A DNA stretch of 60,982 bases. Origin: Candidatus Limosilactobacillus faecipullorum. Lineage in GTDB: Bacteria > Bacillota > Bacilli > Lactobacillales > Lactobacillaceae. Position numbers and translations under genes: made by a program. Below are positions 53,629 to 60,982 of the stretch, piece by piece. Numbering within the stretch: the stretch's first letter is position 1; every line of letters begins with the position of its first letter. Below the pieces are notes generated by a model. That model saw only the letters and a program-made list of their open reading frames with translations. It did no database searches and was not told the origin of the DNA. Location of the stretch: contig DWYX01000016.1 in assembly GCA_019118465.1 (NCBI GenBank), positions 1 through 60,982 of the forward strand. The letters run 5' to 3'.

Positions 53629-55158
53629 CTACATCTCCATGCCCATCTTCTTGTAGGAGTCCATGCCACCAAGCCAAAGATGATCCATGTCAACGCCCCG
53701 TTCCTTAGCGAAGGCCATCATCAGATCCATATGGTTAAGGAGGGGATATTCTTTGTCTGGATCAGCCGGATCAATAACCTTTAATTGGGCCATCATTCCG
53801 CCGTCTTCGTGTTCAATGATATGGCAGTGGTACATGAAGACGCCGGCAACATTAAACCAGACCTTAATTCGAACGTGCTCACCAGGATTAATGGCAACCG
53901 TATCTTTAAGTCCAGTTTCAGTTGGGAGAGGAGCTTGGCCGTTCCGGGAGATTACCTTAAAGGTAGTTCCATGCATGTGGTAAGGGTGGATCATCCCGGG
54001 TTTACCATTCGTATTGTAAATGTCCCAGATTTGAACTTGGCCCTTTCGCATGGTGTAATCAATCCGGTCCATTTGGAACTTCTTGCCGTTCATTGCGACC
54101 ATTTCGTCCATCCCGTCAAGAGTAACGTGGTGAATTGGCAGTCCTGGAGTGACTTTGGGATCAGGAACATCAAAGAGTTTAGTTGGGAGTTTTTGTTGAT
54201 CAGGCTTAAATTCGTGGATTCGGAATTGGACCAGTGGCGTTTGATCGGTATAAAGAGTAACCACATCACCAGGCTTGCAATCCCCAAAGTCAACAATAAC
54301 TTCAGCCCGTTCAGCACAGGTTAACATCAATTTGGTTAACTTAATCGGTTTTGGTAACAGACTGAGGTCACCAGCGATTTGGGTCATGATCCGATCATTA
54401 TCAAAGTGGAGGCGCCATTCCCGTCGGTTAGCCCCGTTAAGGAACCGAAGTCGGAGCTTTGGAGTGGTAACATCAAAGTAAGGATTAATCGTCCCGTTAA
54501 TCATTGGGGTTGGCCCAGCAACTCCGTCTGGATCATAATCAGCTCGATAATCCCACTGGTTGTTTTCGTGGAAGCGCCGGTCTTGGAGAATAACTGGAAT
54601 GTCATCAACCCCGTAATTCCGTGGAAGTGGTAATTTGGCTTCAATTTGGTCGGTAACAATTGCCCCAGTTGCGAGGCCATGCCAAACTTGGGCCGCCGTT
54701 TCCGGACATGGGTGCGCATGGAGCCAGGTAAAGGCAGCTGGCTGGTTAATTTTAAAACTAACGTCCCGGCTTTGCCCTGGATAGACAGGGGCGTGACATC
54801 CGCCGTCTTCAATTGGACCGGGAATGGCTAAACCATGCCAGTGAAAAGTAGTTAATTCGGGCAAGTGGTTAACCAGATGTAAGTGATAGGTCTTGCCCCG
54901 TTCATAGCGAACGATTGGCCCTAGTAAACTTCCGTTGTAACCCCAGGTCGTGGTCTTATCACCGGGGAGTAATTGGGTCTCGCTAGCTTGGGCAGTCAAA
55001 GTGTACCAAGTTTCGGTGGCAGTTTGCTTGTCTGGTTCCAAAAGTGGCGGAATCGTCAGTGGCTTGGCGGGTGCATCAGCAACTTCAAGCGGAACATAAC
55101 CACCGTCGTGATAGTCGTAGGCACTTTCGTTATAGAAGTAATGATCAATTGTTGTCAT
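53629..55158 (-). CDS. Multicopper oxidase
   Basis: 509 residues from ATG 55156-55158, after GGAGGCATTTTT on the minus strand. Three cupredoxin domains and all four copper motifs are visible: TTFHWHGLAIPG, WLHAHPC, HPYHMHGTTF and MYHCHIIEHEDGGMM (the HCH that joins type-1 and type-3 coppers, with axial Met). No signal peptide or Tat motif is visible, so it is probably cytoplasmic. It resembles the CueO/SufI/spore-coat A branch of lactobacillus laccase-like enzymes, which oxidise phenols, amines or Cu(I). The promoter (TTGTAA-17-TATAAA) is on the minus strand at 55204-55232. Confidence 0.92.
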   Translation of the reverse strand: MTTIDHYFYNESAYDYHDGGYVPLEVADAPAKPLTIPPLLEPDKQTATETWYTLTAQASETQLLPGDKTTTWGYNGSLLGPIVRYERGKTYHLHLVNHLPELTTFHWHGLAIPGPIEDGGCHAPVYPGQSRDVSFKINQPAAFTWLHAHPCPETAAQVWHGLATGAIVTDQIEAKLPLPRNYGVDDIPVILQDRRFHENNQWDYRADYDPDGVAGPTPMINGTINPYFDVTTPKLRLRFLNGANRREWRLHFDNDRIMTQIAGDLSLLPKPIKLTKLMLTCAERAEVIVDFGDCKPGDVVTLYTDQTPLVQFRIHEFKPDQQKLPTKLFDVPDPKVTPGLPIHHVTLDGMDEMVAMNGKKFQMDRIDYTMRKGQVQIWDIYNTNGKPGMIHPYHMHGTTFKVISRNGQAPLPTETGLKDTVAINPGEHVRIKVWFNVAGVFMYHCHIIEHEDGGMMAQLKVIDPADPDKEYPLLNHMDLMMAFAKERGVDMDHLWLGGMDSYKKMGMEM

Positions 55159-55203
55159 AAAAATGCCTCCTAAAGGATTTTTTTGCATTAACTATAACGC
55201 GAT

Positions 55204-55232
55204 TTTATAATTTCCACTAGGGAGAATTACAA
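55204..55232 (-). promoter_or_regulatory. Promoter of the multicopper oxidase
   Basis: Minus strand: TTGTAA (55227-55232), a 17-base spacer and TATAAA (55204-55209), about 46 bases before the ATG. Confidence 0.55.
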
Positions 55233-55362
55233 TAAATAAAATAAATTTAGGATAAGCTAAAAAATATTCTTTACAATTAAAAAATCTGGAGTAGTATAGA
55301 AATTGAAGCACGAGGAGGTCGAAAGCAAACCTTGCGGCCTTCACAAGAGAGGGGAAAAATTA

Positions 55363-55830
55363 ATGTTTAAAATTAAGCCAAAAAAATTCCATCGCATTTT
55401 GGTTGGGGTGGACGATGCACCAGATGCCCGGGCAGCCTTTTCTTACGCTGTTGATAAGGCAAAGCGAGATGGTTCTGAATTGGGGATTGTCTCAATTTAT
55501 GAAACCAACGGGGTGAATGTTTACCAAATTTTAGACCGCGATTTTACTCACTCAAGTCGGGATGAAATGGAAAAGCGGATTGACCAATATGTTCAAGCAG
55601 CAATCGATTATGGAATTGATCCGAAGAAGATTACCGCAATCGTGGACCAAGGGGAACGCCCAGCAGAACGGATTTGTAACCACGTGATTCCAGAATTTGA
55701 ACCGGATTTGTTGATTATTGGTTCAATTGGGAAACCCGGGAGCCGGAAGACGGTGGGTTCGCAAGCTTCGTACATGGTTAAGCATTCTGGGACTTCTGTC
55801 TTCGTTATTCAAACGACTGATGAAAATTAA
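55363..55830 (+). CDS. Universal stress protein UspA family
   Basis: About 155 residues from ATG 55363, preceded by AGAGAGGGGA; an earlier ATG at 55303 has no ribosome site and would add an unlikely head. The alpha/beta UspA fold shows FHRILVGVDDAPDARAAFSYA and the ATP-type loop IIGSIGKPGSRKTVGSQASYMVKHSGTSV. The long leader (55290-55362) can form a stem between AGGTCG and CGGCCT. It is stress-related; the precise partner is unknown. A terminator follows at 55864. Confidence 0.9.
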   Translation: MFKIKPKKFHRILVGVDDAPDARAAFSYAVDKAKRDGSELGIVSIYETNGVNVYQILDRDFTHSSRDEMEKRIDQYVQAAIDYGIDPKKITAIVDQGERPAERICNHVIPEFEPDLLIIGSIGKPGSRKTVGSQASYMVKHSGTSVFVIQTTDEN

Positions 55831-55863
55831 AATTACTTCGGCTCTAAATTACTAAACCAGCTT

Positions 55864-55910
55864 AAAAGGGTGGGACAACGAAGTCAGCGATGACGGTTGT
55901 GTCACCCTTT
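55864..55910 (+). terminator. UspA terminator
   Basis: AAAGGGTG with CACCCTTT and an inner CAAC/GTTG pairing around a loop. Confidence 0.75.
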
Positions 55911-55964
55911 AGTTTTATAATATATATTGATTCTAAATAATATTGGAATATTAAGTTTAAACAG

Positions 55965-56000
55965 TTGATTTCATTTTCTTCTAGTTTATAATGATTATAA
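55965..56000 (+). promoter_or_regulatory. VIT operon promoter with a perfect PerR-type box
   Basis: TTGATT (55965-55970), 16 bases, TATAAT (55987-55992). The -10 is embedded in TTATAATGATTATAA (55986-56000), a perfect match to the Bacillus PerR consensus TTATAATNATTATAA and close to Fur boxes. Repression of the two metal transporters by PerR (or Fur) is inferred. Confidence 0.7.
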
Positions 56001-56023
56001 ATAACTAGAAAGGAAGAATGACG

Positions 56024-56707
56024 ATGGCAAAGAAAATGTCACTTGCACAAAAAGTTAATGTTATTCGGGCTAGTGTTATGGGCGCGAATGATGGCATTAT
56101 TTCAGTAGCTGGAATTGTCATTGGGGTCGCGGCGGCAACCAACAATGCTTATGCAATTCTAATTGCGGGTCTTTCCGGTAGCTTAGCCGGAATGATCTCA
56201 ATGTGTATGGGGGAGTACGTTTCGGTAAGTACCCAAAAGGATTCACAACAACGCGCGATTTTAGATGAACAACAAAAGATCAAGGAAAATTTCCAAGCTG
56301 AATTTGACTACGTTAAGGGAAAATATCTTGACCAAGGAATCGCTCCGGCTTTAGCTTATCAAGCGACCCAAGAACTAATGACTGATGATCCCTTAAATAC
56401 GGCGGTTCAAGAACGGTATGGCTTTAATCCAAAAGATTTTACCAGTCCGTATGATGCTGCAGTAGCTTCATTTATCTCCTTCCCGCTAGGTTCGATTTTA
56501 CCAATGGTGGCAGTCACGATGACTCCACCAGCGGTTCGGATTTTAGGAACGATGGTCGCGGTTTTGGTTGCTTTATTAATTACGGGTTACCTAGCCGCAG
56601 TCCTTGGTGGTAATCCAAAACGTGGAAAAGCAATGCTTCGCAACGTGGCCGCTGGTTTACTAACGATGGGAGTAACCTTCTTAATTGGGCAACTCTTTCG
56701 TGCTTAA
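56024..56707 (+). CDS. VIT-family metal ion transporter, copy 1
   Basis: About 227 residues from ATG 56024 (AAAGGAAG eight bases before; an ATG at 56018 is too close). A member of the CCC1/VIT1 family with about five helices. Family features: VIRASVMGANDGIISVAGIVIGVAAA in the first helix and MCMGEYVSVSTQKDSQQRAILDEQQ, followed by a long hydrophilic Gln/Glu-rich metal-binding segment. Family members export Fe2+ or Mn2+ from the cytoplasm. The operon is with copy 2 (25 bases apart). Confidence 0.88.
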   Translation: MAKKMSLAQKVNVIRASVMGANDGIISVAGIVIGVAAATNNAYAILIAGLSGSLAGMISMCMGEYVSVSTQKDSQQRAILDEQQKIKENFQAEFDYVKGKYLDQGIAPALAYQATQELMTDDPLNTAVQERYGFNPKDFTSPYDAAVASFISFPLGSILPMVAVTMTPPAVRILGTMVAVLVALLITGYLAAVLGGNPKRGKAMLRNVAAGLLTMGVTFLIGQLFRA

Positions 56708-56732
56708 TGAGTATTGAAGGGAGAAAGTAAAC

Positions 56733-57434
56733 GTGACGAATGTAAAAGTAAAGCGGGTTGATAAGACAACCCAAACCATGGAGGAAAAGCTGAATGTTTT
56801 ACGGGCCGGGGTCTTAGGCTCAAATGATGGGATCTTAACCGTTGTTGGGGTTTTGGTTTCGGTTGCGGCTGCCACGACCAATCATTTCACGATCTTTATT
56901 GCTGGCTTATCTGATTTATTGGCCTGTGCCTTTTCAATGGCGGCTGGTGAATATGCTTCCGTTTCGGCGCAAAAGGAGACTGAGAAAGCAGCGGTTGCTA
57001 AAGAAGCGGCTCTCCTAAAAACGGATTGGCATGGGCAAATGCAAGCCGTTAAGGACTTCTATGTTCAACGGGGAGTCCGAGCTGATACGGCTGAGGCAAT
57101 TGCTAAAGACCTCTTACAAAAAAAGCCGTTAGCCACGGTGGTTCGGGTGAAATATGATATTGAACTTGGTCACTACTTAAATCCTTGGGATGCTTCTTTT
57201 GCCTCTCTTTTTTCGGCAGCCTTGGGTGGCTTACTGCCTTTGATGGCGATGACCTTTGTTAATGGAAACTTAAAATGGTATGCAACGATTTTAGCGGTCG
57301 CCGTTACTTCTGCCTTGACGGGATACTTATCCGCTAAGCTTGGTGATGGTTTAACCCGCCGGGCAGTGATTCGGAACATCATCATTGGGTTAATTACGAT
57401 TACCATCCACTACGGGGTCGGTAAACTCTTCTAG
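56733..57434 (+). CDS. VIT-family metal ion transporter, copy 2
   Basis: A 233-residue second copy in tandem with the first, with similar layout: VLRAGVLGSNDGILTVVGVLVSVAAA and MAAGEYASVSAQKETEKAAVAKEAA. The two are clear paralogues but share less than half of their residues by eye, so the duplication is old. The GTG start at 56733 follows GAAGGGAG. Tandem VIT pairs are common in lactobacilli. A stem ending at 57508 closes the operon. Confidence 0.88.
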   Translation: MTNVKVKRVDKTTQTMEEKLNVLRAGVLGSNDGILTVVGVLVSVAAATTNHFTIFIAGLSDLLACAFSMAAGEYASVSAQKETEKAAVAKEAALLKTDWHGQMQAVKDFYVQRGVRADTAEAIAKDLLQKKPLATVVRVKYDIELGHYLNPWDASFASLFSAALGGLLPLMAMTFVNGNLKWYATILAVAVTSALTGYLSAKLGDGLTRRAVIRNIIIGLITITIHYGVGKLF

Positions 57435-57450
57435 AGAATTTTAATGAGGG

Positions 57451-57508
57451 CTAATCTCTTGCTTTATCAAGGCTTTTGAACTTGGTGAAGGAAGAGGTTA
57501 GTTTTTTT
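57451..57508 (+). terminator. VIT operon terminator
   Basis: CTAATCTCTT (57451-57460) pairs with AAGAGGTTAG (57492-57501) and is followed by TTTTTTT. Confidence 0.75.
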
Positions 57509-57521
57509 GTTGCTTTTTTCC

Positions 57522-57559
57522 TTAGTTAGTTATATAGTTAGTTACATAAGTAACTAACT
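57522..57559 (+). promoter_or_regulatory. Operator palindrome of the GntR/YtrA regulator
   Basis: AGTTAGTTAC (57536-57545) and GTAACTAACT (57550-57559) are perfect inverted arms with ATAA between. A further direct copy, TTAGTTAGTTA, lies at 57522-57532. Located just before the regulator gene, so self-control is likely. Confidence 0.6.
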
Positions 57560-57585
57560 AATGAAGCGGTTGAGGTGGTGAAAAA

Positions 57586-57963
57586 ATGAATTTTGAATTT
57601 GATCAATCTGCACCGTTATATCAACAACTTGCGGACCAACTTGCGGAAATGATTTTTACCGGAATTTTTAAGGAGGGAGAACAAGTGCCATCAACAACGC
57701 AACTTTCTCAAGAACTAAATATGAATCCGGCAACGATCTTAAAGGGGATGAACCAGCTAGTTGATCAGCACTTGCTGGAGAAACGGCGGGGACGGGGGCT
57801 GTTCGTCCTCCCAGGAGCGCAAGAACGGCTTGCTCATCAACATCGGGAAGATTTTTATCAGGATTATGTTGCGAGTTTAGTTACTGAAGCACAACGCTTA
57901 GGCATCGAAGAAGAACAACTATTAGCATTGATTAAACGGGGGTACCAAAATGGAAAAGCTTAA
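57586..57963 (+). CDS. GntR-family (YtrA subfamily) regulator
   Basis: A 125-residue short GntR regulator. The winged helix-turn-helix spans about 10-75 (YQQLADQLAEMIFTGIFKEGEQVPSTTQLSQELNMNPATILKGMN) with only a short C-terminal dimer segment, as in YtrA. YtrA-type regulators control an adjacent ABC transporter, often in response to cell-envelope antibiotics. GAGGTGG precedes the ATG. Its end overlaps the ATPase gene by 14 bases. Confidence 0.9.
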   Translation: MNFEFDQSAPLYQQLADQLAEMIFTGIFKEGEQVPSTTQLSQELNMNPATILKGMNQLVDQHLLEKRRGRGLFVLPGAQERLAHQHREDFYQDYVASLVTEAQRLGIEEEQLLALIKRGYQNGKA

Positions 57964-58819
57964 GGTGCAAGCAATTACGAAGCGCTACGGCCGAAAAATG
58001 ATCCTTAACGGGGTTAGTTTCGAATTACAGCCCGCTAAAATTTATGGCTTGCTGGGGCGTAATGGGGCGGGGAAGAGTACCCTGTTAAATATCATTACTA
58101 ACCGGATTTTCGCCACTCAAGGGGAAGTTAAGCTTGGTGATCAAAACGTGAATAATCATCAAGCTAGCCTCGGGCAGTTCTATTTAATGAGTGAAGCCGA
58201 GCTTAGTTTAAAACACATAAAGATTAAGGAACTTTTTGACGGTGCAGAGTTAGCCTATGGCAACTTTGACTTTGTAAATGCCCGGCGGATGTTAACGGCT
58301 TTTGGGATCAGCGAAGACCAAACGTTGGCAAAACTTTCAACGGGACTGAAAACCGCTGCCAAATTAACGGTCGCTTTAAACGTCAATGCAAACTATATTT
58401 TCCTTGATGAACCGACTTTAGGTCTAGACGCTAATCACCGAGAATTGTTCTACCAGGAATTAATGCGGACGTATGGTGAACGGCCCCGGACATTTGTGAT
58501 TTCCACTCACTTAATTAATGAAGTCCAACAACTTTTAGAAGATGTTATCATCTTGAATCAAGGTAAAATCACGGTTGATGAGCCGGTGGCGGATTTGTTA
58601 GCCCGGGCGTATGAAATTAGTGGGCCAGCTGATTTAGTTGACCAATACACGCAAGGTTTAAAGATCCTAACTAGTCATAATTTTGGTCGGATTAAAACAG
58701 TCACGGTTGTTGAAAAACTAGCGGAACAGCGGGTTTTACCAGATCAAGTTAAGATTGATCACCTTGACTTACAAAAGACTTTTACAGCGTTAACGAATGG
58801 AGGGATTGAAGGTGAATAA
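57950..58819 (+). CDS. ABC transporter ATP-binding protein
   Basis: A 289-residue ATPase with Walker A GRNGAGKSTLLN, a degenerate signature LSTGLKTAAKL, Walker B YIFLDEPTLGLDAN and the H-loop ISTHLI. The last 80 residues form a tail common in BcrA/YtrB-like exporters. Works with the permease that follows. Overlaps both neighbours. Confidence 0.93.
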   Translation: MEKLKVQAITKRYGRKMILNGVSFELQPAKIYGLLGRNGAGKSTLLNIITNRIFATQGEVKLGDQNVNNHQASLGQFYLMSEAELSLKHIKIKELFDGAELAYGNFDFVNARRMLTAFGISEDQTLAKLSTGLKTAAKLTVALNVNANYIFLDEPTLGLDANHRELFYQELMRTYGERPRTFVISTHLINEVQQLLEDVIILNQGKITVDEPVADLLARAYEISGPADLVDQYTQGLKILTSHNFGRIKTVTVVEKLAEQRVLPDQVKIDHLDLQKTFTALTNGGIEGE

Positions 58820-59516
58820 ACGAGTTAGCGGTTTAATGCATTGGACCATGAAATTGTCAGCCTGGAGCTTATTAATTGTGGCTGGCGTCGATCTGGTTTT
58901 TTGGGTTTTAGGAATCATTTTGAAATTTTTAACCCAAAGTCACAGGAGTCTTGCTGGTGAACTAACAGATTTTGTTGTGAATTTTGGAACATCAATTGAA
59001 GTCTGGGGCGTCATTTTACCATTGTTTGTTGCCTATCCATTATTCAAGTGGGGGATTCAATATGGCTATTCTCGCCGGAATATCTGGTTGGCTAATATTG
59101 CCTCTTTAGTAATTTGGATGGCTGTAATTTGGCTGGCCCACTTGTTAATGAATCTCGTTGCTTATCGCCAAATGGGACTCCAACACGCGACGGATGGTTT
59201 AGGTTGGGATCTGGTTGCGGTGATCGAGAGAGTTTTAACCTTAGCGGCGATCGGAGCTGGCTTTGCCCTCTTAAACCGGCGGTGGAAATGGATCATTGGG
59301 ATTGGAGGACCGGTCTTACTATTCTTCATGCTCGGGAGCCTAATTCACCTGATCTTTGTTACTTTGCGTGTCAATCCACAAGATTTAGCTAACTTCTTTA
59401 TGGCCCTAAATCTTAATAGTATGGGAACCCTTTACGGTGTTCTTCTTATCTGGGCGCTCTTAATGTTTGGCCTTATCTATGTCTTCTTTATGCGGATGCA
59501 ATTGCGGCGTGATTAA
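58812..59516 (+). CDS. ABC transporter permease (YtrC/BcrB-like)
   Basis: About 235 residues from GTG 58812, seven bases after GGAGGG; an ATG at 58797 is upstream of that site. About six hydrophobic helices, no soluble domain. Membrane partner of the ATPase, with which it overlaps by eight bases. With the YtrA-type regulator it forms a three-gene unit; the exported molecule is unknown, perhaps envelope-active. Confidence 0.82.
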   Translation: MNKRVSGLMHWTMKLSAWSLLIVAGVDLVFWVLGIILKFLTQSHRSLAGELTDFVVNFGTSIEVWGVILPLFVAYPLFKWGIQYGYSRRNIWLANIASLVIWMAVIWLAHLLMNLVAYRQMGLQHATDGLGWDLVAVIERVLTLAAIGAGFALLNRRWKWIIGIGGPVLLFFMLGSLIHLIFVTLRVNPQDLANFFMALNLNSMGTLYGVLLIWALLMFGLIYVFFMRMQLRRD

Positions 59517-59566
59517 GAGGGGAGAAAGTAACTGCTAAGGCCACTAAGTTAAAGGTTGGAACAACT

Positions 59567-60035
59567 TTGACTCGGATATCGTGGCAAGAAGCAGTAGCTG
59601 AATGGCAGTTGCTTGCACCAACCTATTCAGCCTTTTATGATTTCGCGGACGCTAAGTAAGTTGGCTAGCTCTCTGCAAGCACAGCCATTATAGATAAATC
59701 AGCCGGAGAAAATTTGCCAAGCAAATTTCACTCCGGCTATTTCCTTATCTCACAGGACCGGCTGAAAGCTTTCTTGCCAACTCACTTTTCAAAGCTTGGT
59801 CTTATCGTAAGCAAAAAGGCTCCGCCAGGAATCTTACTCTTATCTAGAGGGGGATTTCTGAGTGGAGCCGGATTAGACAAGCTACCAACGATAATTTGGC
59901 TACGGTAGCCAAATGGACATTACCATGCTTACGTCGACGCGATCCTACTTGGCCGCGCGTGGGATCACAAACGCCAAACAAGTTGGCTGGTTTGCTCCCA
60001 GCGTTCCTTTGCTAAGGGATGGGACTTTTTCGTTC
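59567..60035 (+). repeat. Longest copy of the composite intergenic repeat (K7, K8)
   Basis: The most complete element. In order: GCAAGAAGCAGTAGCT (59584), core K7 (59630-59674), long-hairpin module (59681-59760), AGCTTGGTCTTATCGTAAGC (59795-59814), a stem closed by GGCTCC/GGAGCC (59819-59874), GATAATTTGGCTACGG, core K8 (59951-60000) and an end module with GCTAAGGGATGGGAC then TTTTTC. It lies downstream of the ABC operon, pointing the same way, and contains no protein-coding frame that looks real. Confidence 0.82.
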
Positions 60036-60050
60036 TCTTCCCTTCTAATG

Positions 60051-60086
60051 TTAGGCTCGCCAAATAAGCGGTTTTAGTGGTATGAT
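60051..60086 (+). promoter_or_regulatory. mntR promoter with a possible metal-regulator operator
   Basis: An extended -10, TGGTATGAT, ends at 60086. TTAGGCTCGCCAAA (60051-60064) overlaps the -35 and resembles the TTAGG-rich palindromes bound by MntR/DtxR-type repressors. Self-control by the protein at 60152 is inferred. Confidence 0.4.
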
Positions 60087-60151
60087 ATCATTAGTTTATT
60101 CTGAGCAAAGCTTAGAAGAGAAAAGATAGAAAGAGGGTTTCGGGCGACAAG

Positions 60152-60811
60152 ATGACGCCGATGAAGGAAGACTATTTAAAAATTATTTTTGAACTTGGTG
60201 GAATGAAGAAACAAGTTTCTAATAAACAAATCTCACTAGGTCTGGGAATTGCAGCTGGTTCAGTAACGGAAATGATTACCAAGTTAGATGACGAAGGCTT
60301 AGTTTCTCATCAACCATATGCCGGAATTCAATTAACGGAACGGGGTTTTAAATTTGCGGCGGAATTAGTCCGTAAACACCGCCTTTGGGAAACCTTTTTA
60401 GTTGACAAACTGGGGTATAGTGTTGCGGATGTTCACCCGGAAGCCGAGGTTCTCGAACATGAAACGAGTGACCGGTTAGCAACGGCTTTGGACAACTTTT
60501 TGGGTCATCCAGAAAGTTGTCCCCATGGCGGGATGATTCCAAATGCGGCGGGGGAATTTAAAAACGTTAGTCATCGCCTTTTGTCAGATGCTAAAGACGG
60601 CGAGACAATCATGATTGAACGTTTTTTGGATAATCATGAATTGCTTACCTACCTTAGTGAACTTGGCGTCCAACTTCATGATCGCTTTGAAGTTGTCAAG
60701 CACGAACCTTTTGAAGGACCCTTGGTAGTTAAGCGTCTTAGTGATCAAAAAACGATCAGTATTTCTTTTAAGGCTTCTCACAATATTTTTATTAATGAAA
60801 CAAAGTCTTAA
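60152..60811 (+). CDS. mntR: MntR/DtxR-family metal-dependent repressor
   Basis: A 219-residue regulator. The N-terminal DNA-binding domain covers about 1-65 (MKEDYLKIIFELGG, then GLGIAAGSVTEMITKLDDEGLV). The metal-binding and dimer domain contains HRLWETFLVDKLGYSVADVHPEAEVLEH, with the His and Glu ligands of the family, and CPHGGMIP. A C-terminal FeoA-like SH3 domain (about 145-219) is present. It is expected to repress Mn or Fe uptake genes; those genes are not in the window. Confidence 0.88.
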   Translation: MTPMKEDYLKIIFELGGMKKQVSNKQISLGLGIAAGSVTEMITKLDDEGLVSHQPYAGIQLTERGFKFAAELVRKHRLWETFLVDKLGYSVADVHPEAEVLEHETSDRLATALDNFLGHPESCPHGGMIPNAAGEFKNVSHRLLSDAKDGETIMIERFLDNHELLTYLSELGVQLHDRFEVVKHEPFEGPLVVKRLSDQKTISISFKASHNIFINETKS

Positions 60812-60982
60812 AATTTTGGTAAAAGCTAATGAAGAGCGAGTAACAACATGAAAACGCGATTTGCTAGTTCGTAACATTTAACAAAAAAAGCCTAACAAGG
60901 TTAGACTCAAAGTAGACTAAAAAAGGAGTCTTTGCCTTGTTAAGCTACTTTAAGTCTAGTTATGATCGCCATGATTTTCAAG
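60812..60982. other. Window end: possible mobile-element edge
   Basis: GCCTAACAAGG (60890-60900) is partly inverted as CCTTGTTA with GACTCAAAGTAG/CTACTTTAAGTC further in. It could be the end of an insertion sequence or an imperfect terminator; too little sequence remains to decide. Confidence 0.3.

Noticed and set aside
59714-59908. Plus-strand frame inside the longest intergenic repeat
   Set aside because: The corresponding region of the other copies (43283, 51075) is interrupted and does not preserve the frame.
11941-60035. Intergenic repeats as a CRISPR array
   Set aside because: Copies are scattered over 48 kb, variable and associated with gene ends; there are no regular spacers and no cas genes.
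60881-60982. Left end of an insertion sequence
   Set aside because: Partial inverted repeats only, no transposase visible in the remaining bases; listed at low confidence rather than as a mobile element.

Overview
The window looks like a chromosomal segment of a heterofermentative lactobacillus, most likely Limosilactobacillus (mucosae / fermentum / reuteri group). This rests on the giant mucus-binding (Mub-type) LPxTG adhesin, the malolactic and citrate-lyase genes, the lactobacillus-type DUF4811 + MFS pair, and moderate GC content. The genus is an inference; there is no rRNA here to confirm it.

Layout. 1-11067: a giant repetitive cell-wall adhesin whose 5' part is out of frame with the rest. 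11205-18255: a HesB-like small protein, an MFS carrier, a transaldolase-transketolase operon, a zinc alcohol dehydrogenase and a cyclophilin. 18533-31719: an organic-acid block with malolactic enzyme and its LysR regulator, a DASS-type carboxylate carrier, a SorC-type regulator (CitI), citCDEF, a fused citXG, an alpha/beta hydrolase and an LDH-fold dehydrogenase carrying the arginine that favours oxaloacetate. 31924-41322: alcohol dehydrogenase, threonine/serine exporter, family-4-like uracil-DNA glycosylase, DHA2 drug exporter, esterase, DJ-1 protein and MprF. 41432-47940: tRNA-Asp, an RluA-type pseudouridine synthase, a TPP riboswitch over a tenA broken by one stop codon, an aldo/keto reductase, and a drug-exporter pair facing its MerR regulator. 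48265-60811: RNase J, an SDR-like protein, a DUF554 protein, a CPBP protease, a multicopper oxidase, UspA, two tandem VIT metal transporters under a perfect PerR-type box, a YtrA-type GntR regulator with its ABC transporter, and an MntR/DtxR regulator.

How the genes work together. The organic-acid block suggests a complete route: citrate uptake, cleavage by citrate lyase to acetate and oxaloacetate, reduction to malate by the LDH-like enzyme (which would reoxidise NADH), then decarboxylation of malate to lactate by the malolactic enzyme. No oxaloacetate decarboxylase is present in the window. The carrier, the citC operon and the dehydrogenase share an AT-rich palindrome (TTTAAWTNATTTAAA) in front of their promoters, which suggests one regulon controlled by CitI.

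The intergenic spaces hold a second, unexpected layer. A modular family of non-coding repeats (hairpin modules plus a roughly 46-bp core) sits mostly just downstream of genes and in the same direction as those genes. At least eight core copies and four terminator-hairpin copies occur between 11.9 and 60.0 kb. They contain no convincing gene and explain most of the long gaps.
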